Assembly (NCBI GenBank): GCA_963811625.1
Contig: CAWERS010000001.1
Span: 62,001-126,000 of the forward strand
Length of the DNA stretch: 64,000 nt
Source of the DNA: AC-56 sp963811625
Lineage (GTDB): Bacteria > Actinomycetota > Thermoleophilia > Solirubrobacterales > 70-9
Reading direction: 5' to 3'
Every line of letters starts with the position of its first letter. Position 1 is the first letter of the stretch. Position numbers and translations under genes: made by a program. Shown piece by piece: positions 33,419 to 42,912 of the stretch. The notes below the pieces were generated by a model. It did not search any database, was not told the DNA's origin, and saw only the letters and a program-made list of their open reading frames with translations.

Positions 33419-36400
33419 CTAGGCCTGGACGGCGGGGGCCGAGTTGCGAACTGTTTCGATCCCCTTCAACTCGACCGCCCGACCGCTGTCCTTTGCCACC
33501 CGCTCGGCCTCGTCGAGAAGCTCGCCCGCGCCCGGCTCGCCGGCGGCGAGCCTCGCCTGAGCGAGAGTGCGAAGGGCTCGGGGAAGGCCCCAGAGCAGGC
33601 CTCGGTCGCGCACGATCGCGATCGCGCGCTCGGCTCTCGCCAACCCCTCGGGAACCCTGCCCACGCCAACCAGCGCCTCGGCGATCAGCGCCTCTCGCCA
33701 GGTCTCGGCCTCGCCCCCATCGCCCATCGCCTCGCGATAGAGACGGTCGCCGCGCTCAAGGGAGTCGAGGGCGCCCTCCGCGTCGCCGCGCTCCAGCCGC
33801 ACGAACCCGAGGTAGAACAGCGCCCAGTGCCTCGAGAAGACGTCGCCGAGCCGTTCCGTCAGCTCGTAGTTCCGCTGGGCGAGCCCGAGGGCCGAGTCGA
33901 GGTCCCCCCGCATCGCCAACAGCACTGCGAGGTTGCCGCGGGTCCAGCTCGCTGTCTCGGGGTCGTTTTGCTCGGCCGCGATCCTCAGCGCCTCCTCGGA
34001 CAGCTTCTCGCCAGCCTCGAACTCGCCGTGGTCGCGCCGGATCACCGCCTTCGCCATCATCGCCCACGCGTAGGGGCAGCCGATCACGATCCCGTTTCCC
34101 GTGCTGTGATCGTCTCCGGCGATCTCGAGCGCCTCATCGACCAGTTGCTCACAGTGCGGGAAATCGCCGGCTGCCATGTACGAGTAGGAGCCCGCGGTCC
34201 GGATCGCAACGCGAAGGGCGTCGTCGCCCGACTCATCCGCGAGCGCGATCGCCTCGTCGGCCGCCCGCATCCAGTCGTCCGCGGGCTGGACCAGCCCCGG
34301 ACGCGCCGACTCGAGCAGGCGCAACAGGGTCAGCGAGCGCAGGTCGCCGGTCCTGGTTGCGATCTCGCGGGCCTCCTCAACCAGTGAATCGACCCGTTCC
34401 TTCTCCATCCCCAGCCTCCAGGCGTAGTCGAGCTGCAGCAGCCGCGAGGAGACTCCGAGCGCCGAGGTCTCCTCTGACTCCGGCAGATCCGAGGCGAGAT
34501 CGGTGACCCGTCCCCACAGCCGCATCGCGTCGCGGGGATGGCTGTAGCCGGCCCAGTGTGCGGCGCGGGCGTTCCATCGCGCCGCCTCGAGCTTGTCGCC
34601 GCCCTGCTCCAGGTGCTGGGCGATCAGCGCCGCGAGCTCGTCGTGGCGGTCGGGGTTGAGCTCGATCATCGCTCGGGCCGTCGCCGCATGCGCGGTGGCT
34701 CGCTGCTCCCCCAACTGGGAGCCATATGCGACCTCGCGCGTCAGGGGGTGGCTGAAGGCCAGCACCCGGTCGGGGTAGATCTCCGCCTCATAGAGAAAGC
34801 CCGCGCCGATCAGCTCCTTCAGTCCCTCGGTGAGCGCCTCGTCGTCCAGCCCGGAGACGATCCGAAGCGCCGGCTCCGGAACCTCCTTGCCGAACACCGC
34901 CGCCGCCTGCAGCAGCGCCTTCGCCGCTGCAAGGCGGTCGATCCGGGCCGCCAGGATCGCCTGGACGGTGGCGGGCACCCCGGTGTCGTCTACCGGCTTG
35001 GTCAGCCGATAGGCGCCGCGCGCCCCCTCGAGGTTGCCGGCCTCGACCAGCTCGCGGACGACCTCCTCGATGAAGAACGGATTGCCGCCGGTTCGCTCGT
35101 GGATCAGATCGGCGAGACCGTCGAGCGAGGGATCGCCGCCGGCCAGATCGGCCAGCAGCTGCCTGGTCGAGTCCGGTCCGAGCGGCATCAGTGCGATCCG
35201 CCGGTACACCGGTGAGTCCGTCCACTCGGCCTCGTACTCCGGCCGGAAGTTGACCACCGCCAGGGTCGCGGTTCCCTCCACCGCCCCGATCATCTCCGCC
35301 AGGAACGCCTCGCTGCCCTCGTCCATCCAGTGCAGGTCCTCGATCACGTTGACGACCACGTCGGTTCGCCCAGGGACGCGGTAGAGGCGCCTGATCACGC
35401 CGCGAAGGAGCCGTTGCCGCGCCTCGGCGCTCACCTGCGGCGCGGGGCGTTCCGGATCCGGCACGGCGAGAAAGTCGAAAACGAGCGGCAGGTCGTCCGC
35501 GAAGTCCGGATCGAGGAGGAGCAACCGGCCGGCGATCTTCTCGCGTGCGGCTCGTTCCGAGTCGCGATCCTCGATCCCGAAGTACCCGCGCAGCATTTGC
35601 AGCACCGGTAGGAATGGGATCGCCTCGCCGTGCGCCTGACCCTGCGCCTCGTAGACCTCGATCCCGCGCGCCCTGCATCGCTCCGCGAACTCGTGACAGA
35701 GGCGGCTCTTGCCGATGCCCGGGTCGGCGACCACGCCGATCACCCCTCCACGCCCCTCTCCGGCCCGCTCCAGCGCCTCCTCGAGGACCGCCATCTCCTC
35801 GGCTCTGCCGACGAACCGGCTCAGCCCACGCTCTCGCGAGATGTCGAGTCGAGATCGCGCCGAGCCCGCCCCGATCAGCTCGAAGACCTCGATCGGGCGA
35901 CTCGCCCCCTTGACCTCGAACTCACCGAGGCCCTTCAGCTCGAGGTAGCCCGCGGCGAGCTTCGCGGCGTGCTCGGTGAGGTAGGCCTTGCCGGGCTCCG
36001 CCAGTGCCTCCATGCGCTGCGCCAGGCCGACCGTATGACCCACGGCCGTGTACTCCGGCTCATCGTCCTCGCCGATCGCCCCGGCGACCACCTCGCCCGA
36101 GTTGATCCCGATCCTGACCGAGAAGTTGAGCCCCTTGCCGCGGCGAAGCTCGCCCGCGTACTCAGAGACGAGCTCGCGGATGTGAAGGGCCGCGAAGCAG
36201 GCGCGGGGAGCATGGTCCTCGTGTGCGATCGGGGCCCCGAACAGCGCCATGATCCCGTCGCCGGTGAACTTGTCCACGGTGCCCTCGAACCGCCGGACGC
36301 CGTCGGAGAGCAGCGAGAAGAAGCGCTGCATGATCTGACGCCACTCCTCGGCGTCGGTCTGCTCGGCCATGTCCATGGAGCCCATGACGTCGGCGAACAG

Positions 36401-36655
36401 GACGGTCACCTGCTTGCGCTCGCCGCCGAGCGGCGCCGCTTCCTCTTCGGTCCGGACCTTGGCCTCCACCGGCTCCTTGAGCGCCTGACCGCAGGAGTTG
36501 CAGAAGCGCTGGCCGGCGGGATTCTCGCTGCCACAGCTCGGACACTGCTGTCGCCGCTCGAGGCTGGCACCGCACGACCCGCAGAATCGCGAGTCAGCCG
36601 AGTTCGGGGCGCCGCAGCTACCGCATATCGCCGATTCTGATTCTGGGACGCTCAT
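33419..36655 (-). CDS. Zinc-ribbon, class III adenylate cyclase, AAA and TPR signalling protein
   Basis: The 1078-residue protein has an N-terminal double zinc ribbon (eight Cys in residues 11-56), a class III cyclase domain (81-260; metal Asp89 in VLFADVMGSMD and Asp133 in GDGIMALFG), then an AAA/STAND ATPase (Walker A ADPGIGKS at 310-317) and a long C-terminal TPR region. The usual catalytic Asn in the cyclase is replaced (HTVGLAQR), so activity may be reduced or altered. ATG 36655 has GGAGGTCGC ahead. It likely responds to an unknown signal and makes cAMP or works as an ATP-driven switch. Domain order is common in actinobacteria. Confidence 0.85.
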   Translation of the reverse strand: MSVPESESAICGSCGAPNSADSRFCGSCGASLERRQQCPSCGSENPAGQRFCNSCGQALKEPVEAKVRTEEEAAPLGGERKQVTVLFADVMGSMDMAEQTDAEEWRQIMQRFFSLLSDGVRRFEGTVDKFTGDGIMALFGAPIAHEDHAPRACFAALHIRELVSEYAGELRRGKGLNFSVRIGINSGEVVAGAIGEDDEPEYTAVGHTVGLAQRMEALAEPGKAYLTEHAAKLAAGYLELKGLGEFEVKGASRPIEVFELIGAGSARSRLDISRERGLSRFVGRAEEMAVLEEALERAGEGRGGVIGVVADPGIGKSRLCHEFAERCRARGIEVYEAQGQAHGEAIPFLPVLQMLRGYFGIEDRDSERAAREKIAGRLLLLDPDFADDLPLVFDFLAVPDPERPAPQVSAEARQRLLRGVIRRLYRVPGRTDVVVNVIEDLHWMDEGSEAFLAEMIGAVEGTATLAVVNFRPEYEAEWTDSPVYRRIALMPLGPDSTRQLLADLAGGDPSLDGLADLIHERTGGNPFFIEEVVRELVEAGNLEGARGAYRLTKPVDDTGVPATVQAILAARIDRLAAAKALLQAAAVFGKEVPEPALRIVSGLDDEALTEGLKELIGAGFLYEAEIYPDRVLAFSHPLTREVAYGSQLGEQRATAHAATARAMIELNPDRHDELAALIAQHLEQGGDKLEAARWNARAAHWAGYSHPRDAMRLWGRVTDLASDLPESEETSALGVSSRLLQLDYAWRLGMEKERVDSLVEEAREIATRTGDLRSLTLLRLLESARPGLVQPADDWMRAADEAIALADESGDDALRVAIRTAGSYSYMAAGDFPHCEQLVDEALEIAGDDHSTGNGIVIGCPYAWAMMAKAVIRRDHGEFEAGEKLSEEALRIAAEQNDPETASWTRGNLAVLLAMRGDLDSALGLAQRNYELTERLGDVFSRHWALFYLGFVRLERGDAEGALDSLERGDRLYREAMGDGGEAETWREALIAEALVGVGRVPEGLARAERAIAIVRDRGLLWGLPRALRTLAQARLAAGEPGAGELLDEAERVAKDSGRAVELKGIETVRNSAPAVQA

Positions 36656-36750
36656 GCGACCTCCATACGCCCAGAAGACTATGCCGCTTGCTACCTCGCA
36701 AGCGGCCTGAACTCACGGAGCGCTGCCTACGCCGTGCGCTGAAAGCCGAC

Positions 36751-37356
36751 TCAAGTCGCCTGGCGAGTCCTTCGGCGAGTCTCTAACCGACTGGCCGCGC
36801 GAAGCACGCCTGGGGCGCGCCGAGCTACGGCCGCGGCAATCCGATCACTTCGTCGCATCGTCTCCCGCGGGCTCGGCGTCTCGATCCTCGCGATCTTCAC
36901 CTCTGGGCTCTCCTGGGCAGCACCCTCCGGCACGGCGGTGAGCAGGTCCCATTCGCCAGGCACGCCCTTGAGCGTTTGCGTGCCACGCTTCTCAAAGGCG
37001 ATTCCGGAGCCGACGACGAGATCCCGTACCGTGCGCGATACCAGAATCTCGCCGGGGAGTGCCACGGCGCTGACACGAGCCGCGATGTGGACCGCGATTC
37101 CGCCGACGTCGTCGCCCATGACCTCACATTCGCCGGTGTGGATTCCGGCCCTGATTTCCATTCCGAGCCCGCTCACCGCGCTGCGTATCGCCTCCGCGCA
37201 GCGAATAGCTCGCGCGGGGCCGTCGAAGGTGGCTAGAAAGCCATCGCCGGTGGACTTCACTTCTCTGCCGCCAAAGCGGGTGAGTTCGGAGCGGGTTACC
37301 TCGCCGTGACGCTCGAGCATCGCGCGCCAGCGCGACCCCGGCATGGTAGGCCACGA
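36751..37356 (-). pseudogene. Truncated class III cyclase domain
   Basis: The frame has ELTRFGGREVKSTGDGFLAT, RAIRCAEAIRSAVSGLGMEI and DVGGIAVHIAARVSAVALPG, a clear match to the second half of cyclase domains, close to the one at 45157. The first half with the FTDIVGST metal-binding Asp is absent; the sequence upstream of RWRAMLERHG is unrelated. A catalytically dead remnant is most likely, possibly a separate decayed paralog. The range is approximate at its 5' end. The track frame continues to 37530 as overlap with the next gene. Confidence 0.6.
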
Positions 37357-37421
37357 TGACGAAAGCAATCCCCCATCAAGAGCAAGCTCATTGTTGCTGC
37401 GGCGATCGGCGTCTCGACCGG

Positions 37422-38276
37422 ATGGCGCAACCGACTGCGGCTGGAGGATCGCCGGTCGACGGCGAGTCACGTGCACTGACTGGCGGCGAGGTGTGGGCGC
37501 GCGAGCAGCTCGAGTTGCTGCGGGCGGCACGCTTTCATCCCGGCGCGACAGTGCGCTTTCTTGCTGCCTCGTGGCGCCGCAGCGCCACTACCCGCGCTGC
37601 GCGCCCCGCGCTCGCGCGCCGCGCCCATGCCTGGCTGGCCCTCGGCACCGCGGCGTGGCTGGTGCTGGCGGCGTCTGGAGCGCAGCCGTTTCGTCGGCGC
37701 CTGGGCGTCGGCCTCGCGTGGTGGGGGTCGACCTCCATGATGCTCGACTGGCACCTGGGGATGTTCGAGACCGAGGACGGATGCCCCCGACAACTCGGAG
37801 CGGCCGACGCGCTCACGCTGGCGCGCGCGTGGCTCGTGCCGGTCGTCGCGGATTCACCTACGGTGCTCGTGTGTGGCCTCACCGCCGGGGCCGACGTCCT
37901 CGACGGTGCGCTGGCGCGGCGCGCCGAGCCGACGCGTGCCGGGCGAGACCTCGAAGGGCTGGTCGACGCGTGCTTCGCGTTGGCAGCATTGCGCGGCCTG
38001 ACGCGCGTTGGTCGCTTGGGCCAGGCCGCCGCCCTCGCCGAGGCAGGCAGGCTAATTGCAGGGGTGGGCTACGCCACGTTCGCGTACCTCGGCCGCGCGC
38101 GGGGCCCCGAAGCGCCCATAATTCACGCCGCGCGCTCGACGAGCGCGGTGCGCTTCGCGGGCGTCCTCGCCGCCGCCGCAGGGCGGCGGCGGGTCGGGGG
38201 CGCGCTGGTCATCTCCGGGTCAGCCTGCAGCGTTGCGCTCACCGCGTGGGCGGCTCGGCGCTCGGCTCGCCGCTAG
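37422..38276 (+). CDS. CDP-alcohol phosphotransferase-like membrane protein with altered motif
   Basis: The 284-residue protein has several membrane helices and a DVLDGALARR core (D158, D161, G162, A165, R166) followed by G174, E178 and D182. The family motif is DxxDGxxAR-x8-G-x3-D-x3-D. Here one spacer is 7 not 8 residues, and the third Asp is Glu. These enzymes transfer a CDP-activated phosphatidyl group to an alcohol such as inositol or glycerol. The altered site may change substrate or activity. ATG 37422 is preferred over 37356, which would read through the cyclase remnant. Its stop shares CTAG with the convergent membrane gene. Confidence 0.6.
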   Translation: MAQPTAAGGSPVDGESRALTGGEVWAREQLELLRAARFHPGATVRFLAASWRRSATTRAARPALARRAHAWLALGTAAWLVLAASGAQPFRRRLGVGLAWWGSTSMMLDWHLGMFETEDGCPRQLGAADALTLARAWLVPVVADSPTVLVCGLTAGADVLDGALARRAEPTRAGRDLEGLVDACFALAALRGLTRVGRLGQAAALAEAGRLIAGVGYATFAYLGRARGPEAPIIHAARSTSAVRFAGVLAAAAGRRRVGGALVISGSACSVALTAWAARRSARR

Positions 38277-38803
38277 GTCTGATTTCGTCGGCGGTCAGTT
38301 CCGATGTGCCCGAGGCGCGTTCCGCGCAGGATGCGCGAGCCCGCGATCCGGAAGTACTTTCGCCCGGTCTTGTGCTCGTCTGCCGCGACGATCCGCTCGA
38401 GCACCAGCGCCTGGGCGAGGCCAACCAGCACGCACCCGCCAGTGACGCGCACCCCCGCATCCCAGCCAGCAACCAACCCCGCCGCGCCCGCCAGCACGAC
38501 GACAATCAGCGGCAGCCGCCACACGGGGGTGGGCTCGCCCGAGCCGAGGTCGCGCTCAGAACGTAACTCGCTGGCGGCAATCGCGCGCCGTACCGCGCGC
38601 GGGCCGAGCCAGCCCAACAGGAGCGCCACCGCAGCGAGTTGGCCGGCTGTGCTCAGCGGATCGCGCTGAGCTTGGGCGCTGACGGCGAGCAGCGCGATCG
38701 TGCCGATGGCGCCACACAGTCCGAGGCCTAGCCCCTCGATGCGCAGGCGCTGGCGATAGGTCGGCGGCACTTGGGCCGAGTGTATGGGCGCTCGTCGCGC
38801 CAA
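38273..38803 (-). CDS. Membrane protein of unknown function
   Basis: A 176-residue protein with four hydrophobic segments (GLCGAIGTIALLAVSAQA, LAAVALLLGWLG, LPLIVVVLAGAAGLVAG, GGCVLVGLAQALV) and a basic C-terminal tail. Family not recognised. It is convergent with the phosphotransferase-like gene, with stops sharing CTAG at 38273-38276, and divergent from the SRPBCC gene. Confidence 0.55.
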   Translation of the reverse strand: MARRAPIHSAQVPPTYRQRLRIEGLGLGLCGAIGTIALLAVSAQAQRDPLSTAGQLAAVALLLGWLGPRAVRRAIAASELRSERDLGSGEPTPVWRLPLIVVVLAGAAGLVAGWDAGVRVTGGCVLVGLAQALVLERIVAADEHKTGRKYFRIAGSRILRGTRLGHIGTDRRRNQT

Positions 38804-38874
38804 CCGGCCGCTCGGGCACCAGCGCCGGGCGATTGCGAATGGGCCGCTGGTCCGGCGGCATTAGGCTCCGTGGC

Positions 38875-39483
38875 ATGCGCCGAGTCATGAGTATCGGTTC
38901 GTGCATCGGTGGCGCGGCGATCGGCTACGTGCTCGTGGTGCGCGGCGCGCTGACGCTCGATCTCGGACTCGGCCGTCGCCTCCGCCCGCTGGGACCGCTG
39001 CGCATGAGCATCGCCGCGCCCCGCGACACTGTGTTCGACGTCATCGCCGCGCCGTACCTTGGGCGGACGCCGCGATCGATGGGCGCCAAACTCGACGTGC
39101 TCGAGCGCGGCTCCGACATGGTCCTCGCCGCGCACTTCACGCCCCTCAGCGCCGGTTTGACCGCCACGACCGTGGAGACGGTCCGATTCGAGCGACCGGA
39201 GCGCGTCGCCTTTCGCCTCCTGCGCGGCCCGGTCCCGCACGTACTCGAGACCTTCGAACTGCGGGAGATGGATCGCGGGACGGAGCTCGAGTACCGAGGC
39301 GAGCTGGGCACCGACCTCTGGCGCGTTGGGAGCTGGTGGGGCGAGCGCGTCGCGCGGCCGTGGGAGCGCACCGTGGCCGAGTCGCTGTCAGGCATCCGAA
39401 CCGAGGCGGAAAGGCGCGCCGCCCTTCGCGAGCGGCGCCACAGCGACAGCGGAGCCGACGCTTCCGACAATCCCGCCGCGTGA
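38875..39483 (+). CDS. SRPBCC-family protein
   Basis: The 202-residue protein has a short hydrophobic start (SIGSCIGGAAIGYVLVV) followed by a START/SRPBCC-like domain: PLRMSIAAPRDTVFDVIAA, VETVRFERPERVAFRLLRGP and ETFELREMDRGTELEYRGEL. It likely binds a hydrophobic ligand. It sits next to the phosphotransferase-like membrane gene, which may link it to lipids. ATG 38875 is preferred. Confidence 0.68.
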   Translation: MRRVMSIGSCIGGAAIGYVLVVRGALTLDLGLGRRLRPLGPLRMSIAAPRDTVFDVIAAPYLGRTPRSMGAKLDVLERGSDMVLAAHFTPLSAGLTATTVETVRFERPERVAFRLLRGPVPHVLETFELREMDRGTELEYRGELGTDLWRVGSWWGERVARPWERTVAESLSGIRTEAERRAALRERRHSDSGADASDNPAA

Positions 39484-39597
39484 TCTGCAGCGTTGATCCC
39501 GTCGGGCACATCGTCGGCCCTGTGTCGACTCGTGATCGGGCGTCGACGGGGTGACCTCCGATGTCATGGTCAGGCGCTGATGACTCGGACGGCGGTG

Positions 39598-40161
39598 TCA
39601 GTCCGACTCATTGCGGGCGCGCCCGTAGCGCTCGTAGATCACGCGCGAGCCGAACGTCCTGGTCTCGACCAGGTCCAGCGGGACGTCTTCGGCGACCGGC
39701 GGCAGAAACGGCGTGCCGCCACCGACCACGACCGGATAGCGGAACATGCGCAGCTCGTCGACGAGACCGAGCTCGACAGCCACCGCAGCCAGGCCGGCGC
39801 CGCCGATCCCGACGTCCTTGTCAGTTGCGTCGAGCGCCGCCGCGGCCTCCTCGGCCAGCGACGCCTCGGCGAGCCGCGCGTTGCCCTGGACGCTGTCGAG
39901 TGTGGTGCTGAAGACGACCTTCGGGATCGCGCACCAGGCGTCGGCGAACGCGGCGTCGAGCTCGCTGTCGCGCATCGACGGATCCGTCTCCCACACCAGC
40001 ATCGTCTCGTAAAGCCTGCGGCCCAACAGAAAGCCGCCGAGCTCGCTTACCAACGCGGTGTGGAAGCGGAACAGCTCGTCGCTCGGGGCCGTCCACTCGA
40101 ACCCGCCCTCGCGGTCGGCGATGAAGCCGTCCACCGAGACGCTCATCGAGTAGATCAGCAT
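39598..40161 (-). CDS. Dihydrofolate reductase/RibD C-terminal-family protein
   Basis: The 187-residue protein starts MLIYSMSVSVDGFIADREGG, has GFLLGRRLYETMLVWETDP, PKVVFSTTLDSVQGNARL and the RibD-type KDVGIGGAGLAAVAVELGLV. It is a paralog of the gene at 12664. ATG 40161 is preferred over the longer frame because the family start is there. Substrate unknown. Confidence 0.8.
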   Translation of the reverse strand: MLIYSMSVSVDGFIADREGGFEWTAPSDELFRFHTALVSELGGFLLGRRLYETMLVWETDPSMRDSELDAAFADAWCAIPKVVFSTTLDSVQGNARLAEASLAEEAAAALDATDKDVGIGGAGLAAVAVELGLVDELRMFRYPVVVGGGTPFLPPVAEDVPLDLVETRTFGSRVIYERYGRARNESD

Positions 40162-40291
40162 GGCTTCGAGCTCGTCGCACCGGAGCGACGGACGATGATC
40201 GCGACGAAGTTCACCATTGAGCTTGAGATCGGGCTCTCCTTCCTTCTGCGGTGTGCCCTGCCACGTTAGTGACCGATCGCGAGACGAAAAC

Positions 40292-41962
40292 TCATCGTCG
40301 CGGCGCCGCACGGTGGCGCTCGATGATGCGGTCGAAGTCGGTGCCGCTCGGCAAGGTGCCGAAGGCGCGCCCCCAGTCGCCGCCGAGACGGCTCGAGCAG
40401 AACGCGTCGGCGACGACCGGATCGCCGAAGCGCAGCAGGAGCGAGGCCTGCAGGGCGAGCGCCATGCGCTCGACGAGATCGCGCGCCCGCGCCTCGATGT
40501 CGGTCATCTCGACCAGATCTGATCGCAGCCTGGAGACGTAGGGGTCCAGGCTCGAATCGCCCGAGGCCTCCCCGACCTCAGCGAAGAAAGCGTCAAGGGC
40601 GTTTGGCCTGGTCACCATGGTGCGAAGGACGTCGAGGCACTGGACGTTGCCCGAGCCTTCCCAGATCGAGTTCAGGGGAGCTTGCCGGTACAGGCGGGGC
40701 ATCCCGGACTCCTCGACGTATCCGTTGCCTCCCAGGCATTCCAGGCACTCGGCCACGTGGGGGGCTTCGCGCTTGCAGATCCAATACTTGAGAACCGGAT
40801 TGGCGATTCGCTTGAAGGCCTCTGCCTGTTCGTCGCCGGCGATCGAATCGTCGTAGGACCGAGCCAGGCGCATGGCCGAGATGGTCGCCGCCTCGGACTC
40901 GACGCAAAGGTCGGCGAGCACGTTTCGCATCAGCGGCTGCACGACCAGGGTCTTGCCGAACGCCGAGCGATGTGCCGCGTGGTGGATGGCCTCGACCAGC
41001 CCGGCACGCATCCCGGCGGCACTGCCGAGGGCGCAGTCGAGTCTTGTGTGGTTGACCATCTCGATGATCGTCTGGACGCCGGCACCCTCATCACCGACCA
41101 GTCGCGCCCAGGCTCGATCGAATTCGACCTCGCTGGACGCGTTGGCGCGGTTGCCGAGCTTGTCCTTGAGGCGCAGTAGACGGAACGCGTTGCGCTCGCC
41201 GTCGGGCGTCCAACGGGTAAAGAAGAAGCAGGAGAGACCACGATCGGCCTGGGCGAGGATCAGGAAGGCGTCGCACATCGGGATCGAGAAGAACCACTTG
41301 TGGCCCGTGATCACGTATTCGGCGCCGGGCCCGCCGCCGTTCAGCGGCCGGGCCACGGTGGTGTTGGCCCGCACGTCGGAGCCGCCCTGCTTTTCGGTCA
41401 TCCCCATCCCGGCCAGGGCGCCTGACTTCTCCGTAGCCGGCACGTCCCGAGGGTCGTACTCGGAGGAGAGGATGCGCGGTTCCCACTCTGCGGCGATCTC
41501 GGGTTGCTTCCGCAGTGCCGGGACCACCGAGTAGGTAGCGGAAAGCGGACAGCCGATCCCCGCCTCGGCCTCGGTCATGCAGAGGAACGCAGCGCCGCGG
41601 GCAACATGTGCGCCGGGGCCGGGTTCACGCCAGGGGAGCGAGTGGAGCTGATGCTGGACCGCAAGGCCAAGCAGCTCGTGCCACGCAGGGTGGAACTTGA
41701 CCTCGTTGATGCGGTTTCCGTACCGGTCGTGGGTGCTCAGCTTCGGCGGGCTCTCGTTCGCATCGACGGCGCTGCGCCGAATGTCGGCACTGCCGGCGAG
41801 TGCTCCGATGCCCCGCAGTCGCTCCTTTGCCCACTGGCCCCCCTCGCGCTCCACCGCCTCGACCAGCGGCCGGTCGGTCTCGAAGGCGTTGTAATCCACC
41901 AGCGGCGGTGGCTGGTTGGTGACCTCGTGCGTGGGCGCCCAGCGCCGCTCGAGCACCGACAT
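40292..41962 (-). CDS. AidB-like acyl-CoA dehydrogenase
   Basis: The 556-residue protein starts with a typical AidB N-terminal part (THEVTNQPPPLVDYNAFETD), then MTEKQGGSDVRANTTVARPL, EYVITGHKWFFSIPMCDAFL and the C-terminal LECLGGNGYVEESGMPRLYR, IWEGSGNVQCLDVLRTM. AidB-like proteins bind FAD and have been linked to DNA-damage protection or acyl-CoA chemistry. GTG 41998 is an alternative start just after the stop of the upstream ABC permease gene. The gene is in tandem with the DrrAB-like pair. Confidence 0.85.
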   Translation of the reverse strand: MSVLERRWAPTHEVTNQPPPLVDYNAFETDRPLVEAVEREGGQWAKERLRGIGALAGSADIRRSAVDANESPPKLSTHDRYGNRINEVKFHPAWHELLGLAVQHQLHSLPWREPGPGAHVARGAAFLCMTEAEAGIGCPLSATYSVVPALRKQPEIAAEWEPRILSSEYDPRDVPATEKSGALAGMGMTEKQGGSDVRANTTVARPLNGGGPGAEYVITGHKWFFSIPMCDAFLILAQADRGLSCFFFTRWTPDGERNAFRLLRLKDKLGNRANASSEVEFDRAWARLVGDEGAGVQTIIEMVNHTRLDCALGSAAGMRAGLVEAIHHAAHRSAFGKTLVVQPLMRNVLADLCVESEAATISAMRLARSYDDSIAGDEQAEAFKRIANPVLKYWICKREAPHVAECLECLGGNGYVEESGMPRLYRQAPLNSIWEGSGNVQCLDVLRTMVTRPNALDAFFAEVGEASGDSSLDPYVSRLRSDLVEMTDIEARARDLVERMALALQASLLLRFGDPVVADAFCSSRLGGDWGRAFGTLPSGTDFDRIIERHRAAPRR

Positions 41963-42000
41963 CTCCAGCGACTGTACCCCAGGGCCGAGGCTCGCCACCG

Positions 42001-42912
42001 CTAGTCCGTGGCGCTGAACTCCCAGATCGCGATCCCGAGCATCGCCAGGCCGAGAGCGAGGACCATTCCCGCGGAGAGCAGGGCCGGGACCTCCCAGCCG
42101 AACCAGGTGACGCCCGGAGCCAGGGCGTCGCGAGCCGCCTGGCTGATCTCGAGCTGGCTGAAGACGAGCTGGCGCATCGGGTCGACCGCGTAGGTCAGGG
42201 GGTCGATCCGGTTCAGGAAGGCGAGCCAGCCGGGCAGATTGGTTACCGGAAACAGTGCGCCGGATAGGAAGAACATCGGCATCACGACCATCTGCATCAG
42301 CCCCATGAAGGACTGCATCTGCTTGACCCGCGCCGCCGCCATCACCCCGAAGGCGGTGATCGCGAACGCGAGCAGCAGCTGGAGGGCGAAGACCCCGAGG
42401 ACGAGGGCCACCGAATACGGAACGTGGACCGCCCAGGCAAGGGCGATCAGGATCACGCCCTCGAAGCTGGCCACGGTTGCGCCCCCGGCGCACTTGCCGA
42501 TCACGATCGAGCTGCGCCTAACGGGTGCGACCATCATCTCGCGCAGAAATCCGAACTCGCGGTCCCAGACCACCGAGGCCGCGGAGAACATCGCCGTGAA
42601 CATCACCGCGAGGCAGAGGACGCCGGGATAGATGAAGGTCTTCAGGTCGACGCCGTGGGTGCTGGCGCTGGAGAGCTGCTGAAGGCCCGAGCCGAGGACG
42701 AAGAGGAAGAGCAGAGGCTGGACCAGCGCGGTGATCAGCCGCAGCCGGTCGCTTCGAAAGCGGATCAGCTCGCGCCACCAAACCGCCTTGATCGCGCGCA
42801 GCTCACTTCGCAGGCTCCTCGGTGGAACCCGGACGCGAGCGGGCTCAGGCGGCGCTCCCGTTCGGTCGGCGAGACCTCGATCGGCGAGCGCCGTGTCGGC
42901 AGACGCGCTCAT
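42001..42912 (-). CDS. ABC-2 type exporter permease (DrrB-like)
   Basis: The 303-residue protein has six membrane helices (LITALVQPLLFLFVLGSGL, FIYPGVLCLAVMFTAMF, VALVLGVFALQLLLAFAI, MPMFFLSGALFPVTNLPGWL, and a last LALGLAMLGIAIWEF) and the ABC-2 signature. Its ATG overlaps the stop of the ATPase gene. It should form the channel for drug or lipid export with that ATPase. Substrate unknown. Confidence 0.85.
   Translation of the reverse strand: MSASADTALADRGLADRTGAPPEPARVRVPPRSLRSELRAIKAVWWRELIRFRSDRLRLITALVQPLLFLFVLGSGLQQLSSASTHGVDLKTFIYPGVLCLAVMFTAMFSAASVVWDREFGFLREMMVAPVRRSSIVIGKCAGGATVASFEGVILIALAWAVHVPYSVALVLGVFALQLLLAFAITAFGVMAAARVKQMQSFMGLMQMVVMPMFFLSGALFPVTNLPGWLAFLNRIDPLTYAVDPMRQLVFSQLEISQAARDALAPGVTWFGWEVPALLSAGMVLALGLAMLGIAIWEFSATD

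Noticed and set aside
33206..33420. tRNA as an integration site for a mobile element
   Set aside because: No integrase or repeat of the tRNA 3' end was found downstream, and the following gene is a usual chromosomal signalling gene.
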